A stretch of DNA of 64,000 bases from Thalassorhabdus alkalitolerans (GTDB taxonomy: Bacteria; Bacillota; Bacilli; Bacillales; Marinococcaceae), in the NCBI RefSeq assembly GCF_042656585.1, contig NZ_JBHSPG010000023.1. One strand, written 5' to 3'. Position 1 is the stretch's first letter. The number at the start of each line of letters is the position of its first letter. A program made the translations under genes and the position numbers. Positions 33,882 through 43,426 of the stretch are shown here, one piece after another. The notes under the pieces were generated by a model. The model worked only from the letters and a program-made list of their open reading frames with translations, was not told where the DNA came from and ran no database searches.

Positions 33882-35519
33882 ATGAGTAAGATTACTTGCA
33901 GTTGCGGGCAAGTAAATCCCGAGGGAACAGACATATGTCAAGCATGCGGAAAGCCCCTTACAGAAAATGTGAAGAATAAACAGTCTATATTAGATATGAG
34001 GTACGAGGGTGTTGCCAGGCGCTCACAAACCTATAATAAATCACTTATAGATAAAATTTGGAACTTCTTTTCTTCTGTTAAAGTAGGGGTTGGAATTATT
34101 GTTATTTTATTGGTTTCTTCTTCGTTAGGGACCCTTTTCCCTCAAGAATTATACATCCCAAGAACTGGAGATCCGGGACAGTACTATTACGAAGAATACG
34201 GCGTGGCCGGTAAAGTTTTTTATGACTTAGGATTTCACAACCTATACAGCTCTTGGTGGTATATGCTTCTAGTGGCTGCCTTAGGAGTTTCATTACTTAT
34301 TGCAAGCATAGACCGCGTTGTGCCACTTTATCGCTCTCTCAAAAATCAGAAGGTTACAAGACACTCTTCTTTTTTAAAAAGACAACGCTTTTTTAGCCGA
34401 ACATATGCAAATACTGCAGAAATAGATAACATCCTGACAAATTCGATGTCTGCGTTACAAAGAAAAAAATATAAGGTTCGACAAGAAAATGGTAACCTCT
34501 TTGCTGAAAAAGGACGGTTTTCAAGGTGGGGTCCTTATGTTAATCATGTAGGGCTTATTATATTTTTAATTGGTGTCATGCTTCGATTTTTTCCAGGCAT
34601 GTATGTCGATGAAGTTCTGTGGCTCCGTGAGGGGGATAAAGCAGTGATCCCTGGAACAAATGGAGAGTATTATTTGGAAAACGAAGAATTTAAAGTAGAA
34701 CTTTACGATCAAGAAGATGAGCTGTTTGGAGAAGCCATTGCTCGTGCGGGCGGTAGAGTAGTTGAAAACTATCAAACAAACGCAACATTGTATCAGAGTA
34801 TGGCTGGAGAGGTTGTTGGTCAGAATACACTCGAAGAAAAGTTCAGTGGTGAAATTCGAGTCAATGAACCTATGAAGTTTTCCAATTTTGGTCTTTACCA
34901 AGTTGATTACAAATTAAACGAGTTTAGTACCATCACTTTTGCTCTTGAAGATAGTGAAACAGAGGAAGTGCTCGGGGAATTTACTGTCGATCTCTTCGAT
35001 CCAAAAAATATGTATGAGGTAGGAGACGGGAACCGTGTCGAGTTACGAGAGTATTATCCTAACTATTTCTTAGATGATGATGGTTTACCTAGTACAGAAT
35101 CAAGTATCCCTGATAATCCGGCCTTTATTTTTGACTTTTTCACACCAGATACACCTGAAGGAGAATCCAGCTTTCTTGGGATAGGAAGGAATGTGGAACC
35201 TATGGGTGAGGAGGACAACCAATATCAAATCCGCTTTGCAGATATTGACACTCACAATGTAACGGGTTTAACAGTGAGAAAAGATCAAACACTAGGGCTT
35301 ATTAGTGTTGGAGGGGTGATCTTTATGATCGGCCTGGTGCAAGGAAGTTATTGGAACCATAGGAGAATTTGGATTCAGAATGTTAACGGAGAGGTGTGGA
35401 TGTCGGCTCACACAAATAAAAATATATATGGCATTAAAAAAGATCTTGAATCTATCTCAACTACAACCGGTTTAATACCACCAATAGACCAAAAAGAAAA
35501 AGAGGGAAAGGAGAGATAG
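33882..35519 (+). CDS. resB: Cytochrome c biogenesis protein ResB, with N-terminal zinc ribbon
   Basis: A 545-residue membrane component of the system II haem ligation complex, partner of ResC. The N-terminal 25 residues form a zinc ribbon (CSCGQVNPEGTDICQACGKPL). Membrane helices follow, including VGVGIIVILLVSSSLGTLFPQ (typical ResB start), WWYMLLVAALGVSLLIASIDR and VNHVGLIIFLIGVMLRF. The large extracytoplasmic domain lies between residues about 240 and 460, and a last helix is TLGLISVGGVIFMIGLVQGSYW. It starts 17 bases after resA and is followed by resC one base after its stop. Confidence 0.93.
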   Translation: MSKITCSCGQVNPEGTDICQACGKPLTENVKNKQSILDMRYEGVARRSQTYNKSLIDKIWNFFSSVKVGVGIIVILLVSSSLGTLFPQELYIPRTGDPGQYYYEEYGVAGKVFYDLGFHNLYSSWWYMLLVAALGVSLLIASIDRVVPLYRSLKNQKVTRHSSFLKRQRFFSRTYANTAEIDNILTNSMSALQRKKYKVRQENGNLFAEKGRFSRWGPYVNHVGLIIFLIGVMLRFFPGMYVDEVLWLREGDKAVIPGTNGEYYLENEEFKVELYDQEDELFGEAIARAGGRVVENYQTNATLYQSMAGEVVGQNTLEEKFSGEIRVNEPMKFSNFGLYQVDYKLNEFSTITFALEDSETEEVLGEFTVDLFDPKNMYEVGDGNRVELREYYPNYFLDDDGLPSTESSIPDNPAFIFDFFTPDTPEGESSFLGIGRNVEPMGEEDNQYQIRFADIDTHNVTGLTVRKDQTLGLISVGGVIFMIGLVQGSYWNHRRIWIQNVNGEVWMSAHTNKNIYGIKKDLESISTTTGLIPPIDQKEKEGKER

Positions 35520-35520
35520 A

Positions 35521-36720
35521 ATGGCTTCCATAAGTAGTGCTCTTTTGCTGGCAGCCTTTTTTATCTATTTAATAGCTACCGTATTTTTTTCATTAGCTGT
35601 CACAGGAGAACATAAACAAAAAGAAGCGAAAAAGAACAAGAAATGGGACAACGTTGGTTTTGCTCTTGCTACACTAGGATTGGTTTTGCAACTCGGTTAT
35701 TTCATAACAAGATGGATAGCTGCTGGCCATGCCCCCATTAGTAATATGTTTGAATATACCGTATTTTTAGGAATGACGATCTCTTTTGGTTTTTTAATTC
35801 TTCATTTAATTTATAAAAAGAGTGTGCTTGGTTTATTTACAATGCCTCTTGTTACAATCATTATTGCTTACGCTTCTGTATTCCCAACAGAAATATCGCC
35901 CTTGATTCCGGCTTTACAAACCTATTGGCTTCAAATCCATGTTTCGACTACAGCGATCGGTCAAGGGATTTTAGCCATCGGCTTTGTCGCTGGTCTTGTT
36001 TACTTAATCCGTGTCGTGGATCAAAGTAAAAGAAGCAAACAAACCTTTTGGCTTGAAGCAATTATGTTTACAATGGTTAGCGCGGTTGGCATAGCGTTTA
36101 CACTTTTCCTTTTTAGTTTGCTAAATTATGAAGTTACATTTAACTGGGTTAACGAGTTGGAAACGGAATCTCAGATTGATTACCAAATTCCAGCAATTGT
36201 AGGTCCTCATGAGGGAGAATTTGCTTCCTCGAGTAATGGGAATTTTGGACCTCTTTTTGAAACTCCTTCCTGGATGAATGGAGTGGAGTCCCCAAGAAAG
36301 TTTAATACATTCTTATGGTCCCTTGTCTCAGGAATTATATTATATAGTGGGCTAAGGGTGTCATTACGAAAAAGAATTAGCGGAGCAATCCAACCATTGC
36401 TAAGTAAGACCAACCCTCAATTGTTTGATGAAGTGAGTTACCGATCTGTGGTCATAGGATTTCCAATCTTTACATTAGGGGGACTTATTTTTGCTATGAT
36501 TTGGGCACAAATAGCCTGGACAAGGTTTTGGGGATGGGATCCTAAGGAGGTTTGGGCCTTAATTACTTTCTTATTTTATGCTGCGTACTTACATTTGCGT
36601 TTATCACGAGGATGGCATGGAGAAAAGTCTGCCTGGCTTATGGTTATTGGGTTTGCGATCATCATGTTTAACCTTTTATTTATCAATTTAGTCGTAGCCG
36701 GTTTGCATTCTTATGCTTAA
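35521..36720 (+). CDS. resC: Cytochrome c biogenesis protein ResC/CcsA
   Basis: A 399-residue polytopic protein that carries and attaches haem to apocytochrome c on the outer face of the membrane. The haem-binding tryptophan-rich motif WTRFWGWDPKEVWALITFL is near the C-terminus, with conserved His in HVSTTAIGQG and LRLSRGWHGEKSAW. About eight helices are predictable. The gene follows resB by one base and is certainly co-transcribed. The insertion GEFASSSNGNFGPLFETPSWMNGV lies in an exterior loop. Confidence 0.93.
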   Translation: MASISSALLLAAFFIYLIATVFFSLAVTGEHKQKEAKKNKKWDNVGFALATLGLVLQLGYFITRWIAAGHAPISNMFEYTVFLGMTISFGFLILHLIYKKSVLGLFTMPLVTIIIAYASVFPTEISPLIPALQTYWLQIHVSTTAIGQGILAIGFVAGLVYLIRVVDQSKRSKQTFWLEAIMFTMVSAVGIAFTLFLFSLLNYEVTFNWVNELETESQIDYQIPAIVGPHEGEFASSSNGNFGPLFETPSWMNGVESPRKFNTFLWSLVSGIILYSGLRVSLRKRISGAIQPLLSKTNPQLFDEVSYRSVVIGFPIFTLGGLIFAMIWAQIAWTRFWGWDPKEVWALITFLFYAAYLHLRLSRGWHGEKSAWLMVIGFAIIMFNLLFINLVVAGLHSYA

Positions 36721-36735
36721 TAGTTAAGGAGGAAA

Positions 36736-37449
36736 ATGATGGGAGATGTCACCATTTTACTAGCCTTTGGGGCGGGCGTGTTATCCTTTGTTTCCCCGTG
36801 TAACTTGCCTTTATATCCTGCTTTTATTTCTTATATCACGGGAGTATCGGTGGATGAATTAAAGAGGGAAGACAAAAAATTGCCACCTTCAGCGATTATT
36901 CATACGATTTTTTTCTTGCTTGGGTTTTCAATTATTTTCGTAGTACTTGGAATGTCTACGAGTTTCATAGGTTCCTTGTTTATGCAATACAATGATTTTA
37001 TTAGGCAAATGGGTGCTATATTTATTATTTTGTTTGGTTTAGTTATCCTTGGCATTTTCCAACCAAGCTTTTTGATGAAAAACAAACAGTTAAAGTTTAA
37101 AAAGAAGCCGTCTGGCTATGTCGGGACTAGCTTTATTGGAATGGGTTTTGCAGCTGGTTGGACACCATGTATTGGACCTATCCTTGCTGGGGTTATGGCA
37201 TTGAGCCTAACAAATCCAGGGTCTGGGATGATGTATATGGCGATTTACAGTCTCGGTTTTTCTATTCCATTCTTATTGATGACATTCTTTATTGGAAAAT
37301 TAAACATCATTAGGAAATATAGTTACCAAATCACTAAGATAGGTGGATCTGTTATGGTGATAATGGGGGTGTTTTTGTTTTTCGATTGGATGACACAAAT
37401 TACTTCTTTTCTAGTTAATCATGTATTTGGTGGATTTACAGGATTTTAA
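36736..37449 (+). CDS. ccdA: Cytochrome c biogenesis protein CcdA
   Basis: A 237-residue six-helix protein that passes reducing equivalents from cytoplasmic thioredoxin to ResA. The redox cysteines are in FVSPCNLPLYPAFISYITG and GFAAGWTPCIGPILAGVMA. Two ATGs occur (36736 and 36739); AAGGAGG favours the second. It is fourth in the resA-resB-resC-ccdA run, which makes the set self-sufficient for reducing and ligating c-type cytochromes. Confidence 0.93.
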   Translation: MMGDVTILLAFGAGVLSFVSPCNLPLYPAFISYITGVSVDELKREDKKLPPSAIIHTIFFLLGFSIIFVVLGMSTSFIGSLFMQYNDFIRQMGAIFIILFGLVILGIFQPSFLMKNKQLKFKKKPSGYVGTSFIGMGFAAGWTPCIGPILAGVMALSLTNPGSGMMYMAIYSLGFSIPFLLMTFFIGKLNIIRKYSYQITKIGGSVMVIMGVFLFFDWMTQITSFLVNHVFGGFTGF

Positions 37450-37545
37450 AAGAGGTTATACTACATGAACAAATAAACTGTATCAGTTAACAGTACCCAA
37501 GAATAGAAAAAAGAAGACTGCATGAGAGATAGGAGGATACATTTT

Positions 37546-38472
37546 ATGATAAAGATAAAGTACGGTCTATTCGCATTAGGGATATCTTCATTAGTGTTGG
37601 CTGCTTGTGGTGATTCGGATAGTCCCGATATAGGAGTAGATTCTTTTACCCATGTCCACGGTCTTTCATATGGAGCCGATGCTCCTTATGATTTATACAT
37701 GAGCACACACCATGGACTTACTAAAAATGATGAGGAGAGAAATTGGGAGTGGGTTGGTGAACCAGAAGAACGACATGATTTGATGGGCTTTGCCATTTCA
37801 AATGAGGGGACAATGATTTCAAGTGGTCACCCCAATGCACAATCAGATTTAGAGAATCCCTTAGGGCTCATGATTAGTGAAGACGATGGGGAAACGTGGG
37901 ACCCAATTGCCTTACATGGAGAAGTCGATTTTCACTTATTAGAGGTAAATGCCAATGACCCAAGCATCATTTATGGGATTGATAGCCATCAAGAAGGGCT
38001 CTTTAAATCAACGGACGGAGGTTACAATTGGGACCGTGTAGAAGCAAGCGGATTTCCTGACAGTGGATCCATTGCTTCCATTGTTTCCGATCCAGGGGAT
38101 CCTGAATCTTTACTCGCAGGAACGGAACACGGGATCTTACAGTCAAATGACGGCGGAGAAACATGGGAAGAAAAAGATAATACCAGAGTAATGTATAGTG
38201 CTACGGGTGCAGGCGAAGCTGGACATATTGTTGGTTATGTAGTGGATCACGAAACGGCCGTCCTTGCAAAAAGCGACGATTTTGGAGAAACATGGGAATC
38301 ACTTCACTTATCCCTTGAAGAAGATGTAGGGACTCATGTAGCTGTCCATCCTTCCGAGGAAGGAGTGTACGCTGTGGGTACTTTCCATGAAAGTTTATAT
38401 GAAACGAGAGATGGAGGGGAAACGTGGGAGTTGCTTGCTGAAGAAGGAGTACCATGGGGGCAAGGGAATTAG
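37546..38472 (+). CDS. BNR/Asp-box repeat lipoprotein
   Basis: A 308-residue lipoprotein (lipobox VLAAC) with a beta-propeller made of Asp-box repeats: SEDDGETWD, STDGGYNWD, SNDGGETWE, SDDFGETWE and TRDGGETWE. It starts DSFTHVHGLSYGADAPYDLYMSTHHGL, a pattern of the family NCBI names F510_1955 glycosylhydrolase (from memory); no sialidase active-site Arg triad or other catalytic set can be recognised. ATG 37546 follows AGGAGG. It lies just after the cytochrome c maturation genes and could be a scaffold or photosystem-II-stability-like assembly factor. Enzyme activity is doubtful. Confidence 0.78.
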   Translation: MIKIKYGLFALGISSLVLAACGDSDSPDIGVDSFTHVHGLSYGADAPYDLYMSTHHGLTKNDEERNWEWVGEPEERHDLMGFAISNEGTMISSGHPNAQSDLENPLGLMISEDDGETWDPIALHGEVDFHLLEVNANDPSIIYGIDSHQEGLFKSTDGGYNWDRVEASGFPDSGSIASIVSDPGDPESLLAGTEHGILQSNDGGETWEEKDNTRVMYSATGAGEAGHIVGYVVDHETAVLAKSDDFGETWESLHLSLEEDVGTHVAVHPSEEGVYAVGTFHESLYETRDGGETWELLAEEGVPWGQGN

Positions 38473-38680
38473 TTTTTAATAGCTCTGTTTTTCTTCAGTA
38501 CCCCCAGGTTTCTCATCTCTTCTACTAATTCCTTTTTAGGGGTCAAGAAAAGGAATAAGGGAATGCTTCTTATTAAAAGAGCTAACTTTCTCTAAAGGAA
38601 GTTAGCTCTGTGAATTTGACATAGTTAGATAAAGAATTTGCTTAACTTATGTATTCGTTAGTAAGTGGAGGTAAGGCTAG

Positions 38681-39385
38681 ATGGGAAATAGGAAAATCCT
38701 GATTGTTGATGATGAGTGGTCCATGCGTAACCTGCTAAAAATTTATTTACACAAAGAAGGGTTTGACTATAGTGAGGCAACTAATGGGAAAGAGGCCTTA
38801 CAAACGATAGGGTCTTCCTCTTTTGAAGTGATAGTGCTGGACCTAATGATGCCCGACATGGATGGGATAGAAGTTTGTAAAAAGATCCGAGACCAAAGTG
38901 ACGTTCCTATTTTAATGCTAACAGCACGAAAAGAGACGAAAGACAAAGTGGAGGGTTTAAATATGGGGGCAGATGACTACTTAACAAAACCCTTTGAACC
39001 AGAAGAACTTGTAGCTAGAATAAATTCTTTAATAAGAAGAAAAAGTACAAGTATCCTCCCAACAGTGAAGGAAAAGGTCCTCAAAATTGACGGTTTAACC
39101 ATTGATCATGTCAGCAGGAAAGTTATAGTACACCAATCAGTCATAGAAGTTACCCCTAAGGAATTTGATTTGCTTTACTTATTGGCCAACCATCCTGAAA
39201 GAGTTTACACTCGTGAAAACATTTTAGATATTATTTGGGAAGGGGATTTTATTGGATATGAACGCACGGTAGATACCCACGTAAAAAGCATTCGGTCCAA
39301 GTTACGAAAAGCTGGATTACCGTTTAATCCAATTGAAACGGTATGGGGTGTAGGTTATAAGTTCAATCCGGGACATAAACAATGA
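38681..39385 (+). CDS. OmpR-family response regulator
   Basis: A 234-residue two-component regulator. The receiver domain has the acidic pair DDEW, phospho-Asp in VIVLDLMMPDMDG and Lys in YLTKPFEPEEL. A winged-helix DNA-binding domain follows (VTPKEFDLLYLLANHPERVYTRENILDIIW ... RTVDTHVKSIRSKLRK). It overlaps the histidine kinase gene by four bases (ATGA). It is a candidate for binding the 11-bp-phased TTCA repeats near envelope genes in this window; copper or envelope stress would be logical signals, but this is inference. Confidence 0.93.
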   Translation: MGNRKILIVDDEWSMRNLLKIYLHKEGFDYSEATNGKEALQTIGSSSFEVIVLDLMMPDMDGIEVCKKIRDQSDVPILMLTARKETKDKVEGLNMGADDYLTKPFEPEELVARINSLIRRKSTSILPTVKEKVLKIDGLTIDHVSRKVIVHQSVIEVTPKEFDLLYLLANHPERVYTRENILDIIWEGDFIGYERTVDTHVKSIRSKLRKAGLPFNPIETVWGVGYKFNPGHKQ

Positions 39386-40800
39386 AGTGGAATAGGATCA
39401 GTGTAAAGCTGGGCGCTATTATAATTACCCTTTTCCTTTTGGTTTTACTGCCATTAGGTTTTGTCATTAACCAAATCCTCTCAGGTTTTTTCCATCAACA
39501 ATTGGAAGAGGAGACCAGTCAATTATCTTCTCATTACGCCAGTTTAATTGAAAATAATCAGGACGATATGATTGTCCCAATGATTCAAAGAATGGCTGAA
39601 CTCTCTCAAATTCCTATGTATATTACCAACGCTGAGGGAGAAGTAATAGCTCTTGCCCACCTTGCTGGGGTAGAGGAAGGGCAGTTAATTACTCAGGAGG
39701 AAATGACGGAACTTTTAGCAGGTCGTACAGTAGAAAGTCTTTATGAAGACCCGGAAGGACAGTCCTATTATGCGATAGGCACACCATTTTTCTCCGAGAA
39801 CTCCTTTGAAGGAAGTGTATTCGTATTATCTACTATGGAAGGGTTGGAGCAATCCCTCCTTCAAGTAAGAAACTTGTTACTGCTATCTGGGGCAGGAGCC
39901 TTTTTTTTAGCACTAGGATTTACCATTGTAGTATCGAAAAAATTATCTACACCCTTATTGCAAATGGAAAAAGCAACACGCAAAATTGCGAAGGGAGAAT
40001 GGGAAACGACAGTACCCCAGAATTCAGGAGATGAAATTGGTTCGTTAGCTAATGCGATTAATGAACTTGCTAGCGATTTGAAAAGATATAGAGATACCAG
40101 AAGAGAGTTTTTTGCGAATATATCTCATGAGTTAAAAACCCCTATTACCTATTTAAATGGGTACTCCAAAGTGTTAAAGGAAGGGCTATATCAAACAGAG
40201 AAGGAAAAAAATGAATATTTAGATATTATCCAGGGTGAATCCCAAAGGTTGTCGCAACTTATTAATGATATATCGGATCTTTCACAAGCAGAAGAAGGAA
40301 AGATAAGTTTGGAGCTCGAATGGGTGGATTTATCTGAAGTTCTTGAAGGGGTTATAAGAAAGACAGCTCTCAAAGCTAAGGTGAAAGGTTTGGATATTCA
40401 TTTGAAAATTGATAATCACCTTCCTTTGATATATGGGGATGGTTTACGTTTGGAACAGATCTTTCTAAACTTAGTTGAGAATGCAATTCGCTATACAGAC
40501 AAGGGTTTTATTTCTCTTAGCACTCTAAAATCTGACAAACAAAATGTGATCATTCAGGTAGAAGACTCAGGAAAAGGAATATCCAAAAAAGACCTCCCCT
40601 ATATCTTTGATCGCTTCTATCGTGTGGAAAAATCTAGGGCGCGTCAATATGGAGGAACTGGGTTAGGGTTAGCTATTGTTAAAAACCTAGTTGAACTTCA
40701 TAATGGAAATATTGAGGTATCGAGTCAATTGGGAAAAGGAACAGTAATTATAGTAGCTTTCCCTATTAATAGGAGGGAGAAAAGGGATGAGGGGTTTTGA
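39382..40800 (+). CDS. Sensor histidine kinase
   Basis: A 472-residue membrane kinase. Helix 1 is IIITLFLLVLLPLGFVINQIL, an extracytoplasmic sensor domain of about 130 residues follows, and helix 2 is LLLLSGAGAFFLALGFTIVVS. Then come HAMP, HisKA with FFANISHELKTPITYLNGYSK, and HATPase with N box EQIFLNLVENAIRY, G1 VEDSGKGISKKDLPYIFDRFYRVEKSR and G2 YGGTGLGLAIV. The sensor domain lacks a His/Met-rich copper site, so a direct copper signal is not evident. It overlaps both neighbours. Confidence 0.93.
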   Translation: MKWNRISVKLGAIIITLFLLVLLPLGFVINQILSGFFHQQLEEETSQLSSHYASLIENNQDDMIVPMIQRMAELSQIPMYITNAEGEVIALAHLAGVEEGQLITQEEMTELLAGRTVESLYEDPEGQSYYAIGTPFFSENSFEGSVFVLSTMEGLEQSLLQVRNLLLLSGAGAFFLALGFTIVVSKKLSTPLLQMEKATRKIAKGEWETTVPQNSGDEIGSLANAINELASDLKRYRDTRREFFANISHELKTPITYLNGYSKVLKEGLYQTEKEKNEYLDIIQGESQRLSQLINDISDLSQAEEGKISLELEWVDLSEVLEGVIRKTALKAKVKGLDIHLKIDNHLPLIYGDGLRLEQIFLNLVENAIRYTDKGFISLSTLKSDKQNVIIQVEDSGKGISKKDLPYIFDRFYRVEKSRARQYGGTGLGLAIVKNLVELHNGNIEVSSQLGKGTVIIVAFPINRREKRDEGF

Positions 40801-41017
40801 TTGGTTTGTAGCTGCGGTGTTAGTTGTGATTGGTCTATCATGCTTAACCATGTCGGCCACATGGATGTTCAGTCCTGATTCCTTACAATATTATGCAGCA
40901 ACTCTTTTTCATATCTGTTTGTGGGTAATGACACCATTAGCCGTACTTCTTCTTGTGTATATAGCCTTAAGAATTTATGTAAAAACAAAAGGGAATAGCA
41001 TTAAGAATAGAGAATGA
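40787..41017 (+). CDS. Small two-helix membrane protein (76 aa)
   Basis: A 76-residue protein with helices WFVAAVLVVIGLSCLTMSA and LFHICLWVMTPLAVLLLVYIAL and a basic C-terminus. It overlaps the kinase gene by 14 bases with GGAGGGAG inside the kinase 3' end, so it is translationally coupled. It may modulate the kinase or belong to the TCS output. No family was recognised. Confidence 0.7.
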   Translation: MRGFDWFVAAVLVVIGLSCLTMSATWMFSPDSLQYYAATLFHICLWVMTPLAVLLLVYIALRIYVKTKGNSIKNRE

Positions 41018-41057
41018 AAAGTCTGAGAATAGAATGATAGGAAATTTAATGAATAGT

Positions 41058-41094
41058 AAAAAGGGAACTTCCCATATCGGAAGTTCCTTTTTTA
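41058..41094 (+). terminator. Rho-independent terminator
   Basis: AAAGGGAACTTCC-CATAT-CGGAAGTTCC with T6, ending the two-component operon. Confidence 0.85.
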
Positions 41095-41223
41095 CGGTGG
41101 CTTTTCCTACATTTAGCCTCTTTGCAAACAAGGGCTAAACCCTTTTCTAAAACAGCCTGAACACCTTTCCCTCGTTAATTTTTTGTGTGAATAAGCACAT
41201 TTTCTTCCTAAGTACATACTTCT

Positions 41224-41240
41224 TTCACAATCTTTTGTTA
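41224..41240 (+). promoter_or_regulatory. TTCA repeat-like element upstream of the SEDS gene
   Basis: TTCACAATCTTTTGTTA matches 14 of 17 bases of the element before the carboxypeptidase at 7441 (TTCACAATTTTTTCATA), at a similar distance (about 125 bases) from the start codon. The second core is TTGT instead of TTCA. The rest of the 41095-41362 spacer shows nothing else. Confidence 0.4.
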
Positions 41241-41362
41241 AAGTAATTCCGTTATTAAATTGTTAGAGCGAAAGGACTGTGTTGATAGATAACTTGTAAG
41301 GTCGGTATTTTACACTCCAAGAGTTTAAAAGAGAAAACAAATGTAATAAGGGAGAGTGAAGT

Positions 41363-42526
41363 GTGAGAGAACTTAACACAGAAGAAAAACAGTATGATAT
41401 TAACATTCTTTTTGTTCTATTTTTATTTGCTGTAATTAGTTGTTTATACATTCTTTACGCCCAGCAGATGCCTCAATACAATGAAAATTTTGCTGTCAGA
41501 CAATTGATTTTTTACTTTGTTGCCTTTGGCGTGGTTTTTGCAGTCATTCATTTTGATTTTGAATACTATGCTAACTTGTCTTGGGTGCTTTATGGGTTTG
41601 GTCTGTTTATGCTGCTAGCCCTTGAATTCGCCCCACAATCAATTGCCCCTACTATTGCAGGGGCGGTACGATGGTTTCGAGTTCCTATCATTGGTTCTTT
41701 TCAACCCTCTGAACTGGTCAAAATATTCATAATCATTACTTTAAGTACTGTGATTTATAAACATAACCTTCAAAAAACCGCGGCTAATCTTAAAGTCGAC
41801 TTGTGGCTCCTATGTAAGATGGCATTCGTTGTTCTCCCACCTGTACTTCTACTACAGAGACAACCAGATATGGGAATGGTTATGATGACAGGGGCTATTT
41901 TTCTCTCCTTAGTTATTGTATCTGGAATTTCCTATAAGTTAGTATCCTTGATTATTGGAGGACCAGTATTACTATTTACTGGCTTTATTATTGCTTTTTT
42001 CCGGTTCCCAAGTTTTGTTGAACAATACTTTTTCAACTTTATATCTGATTATCAAGTGAGGAGGTTTTACGGCTGGCTAAACCCGGCAGAATTCTCAGAT
42101 GAAGGGTATCAAACAGTTCAGGCAATGACGGCAATTGGGGCAGGACGGTTATATGGAAATCCAGAGGCAGATGTTTATCTTCCTGAAGCCCATACCGATT
42201 TCATTTTTGCGGTAATAGGAATGGAACATGGATTTTTAGGAGCTGCTCTAGTTATCACTCTTTACTTTGTTTTACTATATCAAATTTTGATGACGGCCCT
42301 TCGCTGCCATAATAGTTTTGGCACCTACTTATGTGCAGGGGTGATTGGTATGCTTTCGTTTCAAGTATTCCAGAATGTTGGAATGAACTTGGGGATTTTG
42401 CCAGTAACTGGATTTACACTGCCTTTACTAAGCTACGGAGGAAGTTCTCTTATTGCTACAATGTTTGCTATTGGTATTGTCCTAAGTGTAAGCTATCACT
42501 CAAAAAATTATATGTTTGAAAGTTAG
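41363..42526 (+). CDS. FtsW/RodA/SpoVE-family (SEDS) protein
   Basis: A 387-residue polytopic SEDS protein with ten or so helices. SEDS proteins polymerise glycan strands from lipid II with a partner class B PBP. The SEDS signature is seen in GAVRWFRVPIIGSFQPSELVKIFIII, RQPDMGMVMM, EAHTDFIFAVIGMEHGFLG (conserved Asp of the active cavity), and LPVTGFTLPLLSYGGSSLIATM. GTG 41363 follows GGGAG. No transpeptidase PBP gene is adjacent. It is an accessory copy, found here in an envelope and copper island rather than in the dcw or mre cluster. Confidence 0.9.
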   Translation: MRELNTEEKQYDINILFVLFLFAVISCLYILYAQQMPQYNENFAVRQLIFYFVAFGVVFAVIHFDFEYYANLSWVLYGFGLFMLLALEFAPQSIAPTIAGAVRWFRVPIIGSFQPSELVKIFIIITLSTVIYKHNLQKTAANLKVDLWLLCKMAFVVLPPVLLLQRQPDMGMVMMTGAIFLSLVIVSGISYKLVSLIIGGPVLLFTGFIIAFFRFPSFVEQYFFNFISDYQVRRFYGWLNPAEFSDEGYQTVQAMTAIGAGRLYGNPEADVYLPEAHTDFIFAVIGMEHGFLGAALVITLYFVLLYQILMTALRCHNSFGTYLCAGVIGMLSFQVFQNVGMNLGILPVTGFTLPLLSYGGSSLIATMFAIGIVLSVSYHSKNYMFES

Positions 42527-42607
42527 GAATGATAAAAGGAAATTACCTCGTTTGCATAAACTGCTGTTTTAATAGTTGAAGGAGCAGCAACCATTTGAGA
42601 TCAGGAT

Positions 42608-42624
42608 AATAGTTATGGGGGTAT
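42608..42624 (+). promoter_or_regulatory. CsoR-type operator before the four-helix copper protein
   Basis: AATAGTTATGGGGGTAT shares the GGGGGTAT half and the ATA-rich left half with the operators at 52639 and 53384, about 140 bases before the Cys-rich gene. Confidence 0.6.
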
Positions 42625-42766
42625 GGTGATGTACTCAAGACAACTTGTCCTAGGGGAAAGTATAAAACCAATAAAGGAAACTCCATATTTTCCGTTTAGC
42701 AGGAGTTTATAAGAGGGAAAGAGAGCAAAGGGGAATAAATAATTCTTCAAAAAGGAGAGGATCGGG

Positions 42767-43099
42767 TTGGCGCATGAACAACATCAACAATTGCTTCAAA
42801 CGCTAAGTGAATGCATTGAGGAATGCGAACACTGTTATCATGCTTGTTTTCAAGAAGAACATGTAAACATGTTGGCAGACTGTATTCAATTGGATAGAGA
42901 GTGTGCTGATATTTGTGCGGTAACAGCAAAAGCATTATCCCGGGAGTCTCATTTTACTAAGGAATACCTTGAACTATGTGCGAAAATTTGTGAAGAATGC
43001 GGGAAAGAGTGTGAAAAACACGATCAGCATGATCATTGCAAAAGATGTGCGCAAGCTTGCTTTAAGTGCGCGGATGCATGCCGAAAGGCTATTGCCTAA
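42767..43099 (+). CDS. Four-helix bundle copper-binding protein (Csp/DUF326-like)
   Basis: A 110-residue cytosolic protein with 16 Cys arranged along amphipathic helices (CIEECEHCYHAC, CIQLDRECADIC, CAKICEECGKEC, CKRCAQACFKCADAC). This pattern is that of Csp copper-storage proteins, which line a four-helix bundle with thiolates and store many Cu(I) ions. No signal peptide is present, so it is of the cytosolic Csp3 kind. The start is TTG 42767 behind AAGGAGAGG. A CsoR-like operator upstream suggests induction by copper. Confidence 0.9.
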   Translation: MAHEQHQQLLQTLSECIEECEHCYHACFQEEHVNMLADCIQLDRECADICAVTAKALSRESHFTKEYLELCAKICEECGKECEKHDQHDHCKRCAQACFKCADACRKAIA

Positions 43100-43115
43100 A
43101 AAGACTCTCATTATT

Positions 43116-43148
43116 AGCTCCGAGGTTTGCTATCTTCGGAGCTTTTTT
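43116..43148 (+). terminator. Rho-independent terminator
   Basis: AGCTCCGA ... TCGGAGCT with T6, 17 bases after the four-helix protein gene. Confidence 0.85.
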
Positions 43149-43372
43149 GAGATTTGTCTCGAAGTGAGCTGAAAGCATACCAAATTACCAAAAAGTAATT
43201 ATTGTGCAAAGTAAAAAATAAGAAATAAACATAGAGAAAATAGTATATTCTCTTTTTTTTTTGCGACGGTAAAACCTATATCTGTAACCATAGCAAATGG
43301 GAGTGATAATAAGTTTAGCTTCATTTTTTGTCGTCCAATTGTAGCTCAGTTTTTTATTTAAAAACCATTTAA

Positions 43373-43398
43373 AAAAGCCTACACAAAAGTGTAGGCTT
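43373..43398 (-). terminator. Terminator of the cell-wall-binding lipoprotein gene
   Basis: AAGCCTACAC-AAAA-GTGTAGGCTT hairpin; on the minus strand it is followed by TTTTTT. Confidence 0.8.
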
Positions 43399-43426
43399 GG
43401 CCTGGCCTCAAAGAAAGGTGTTTCTA

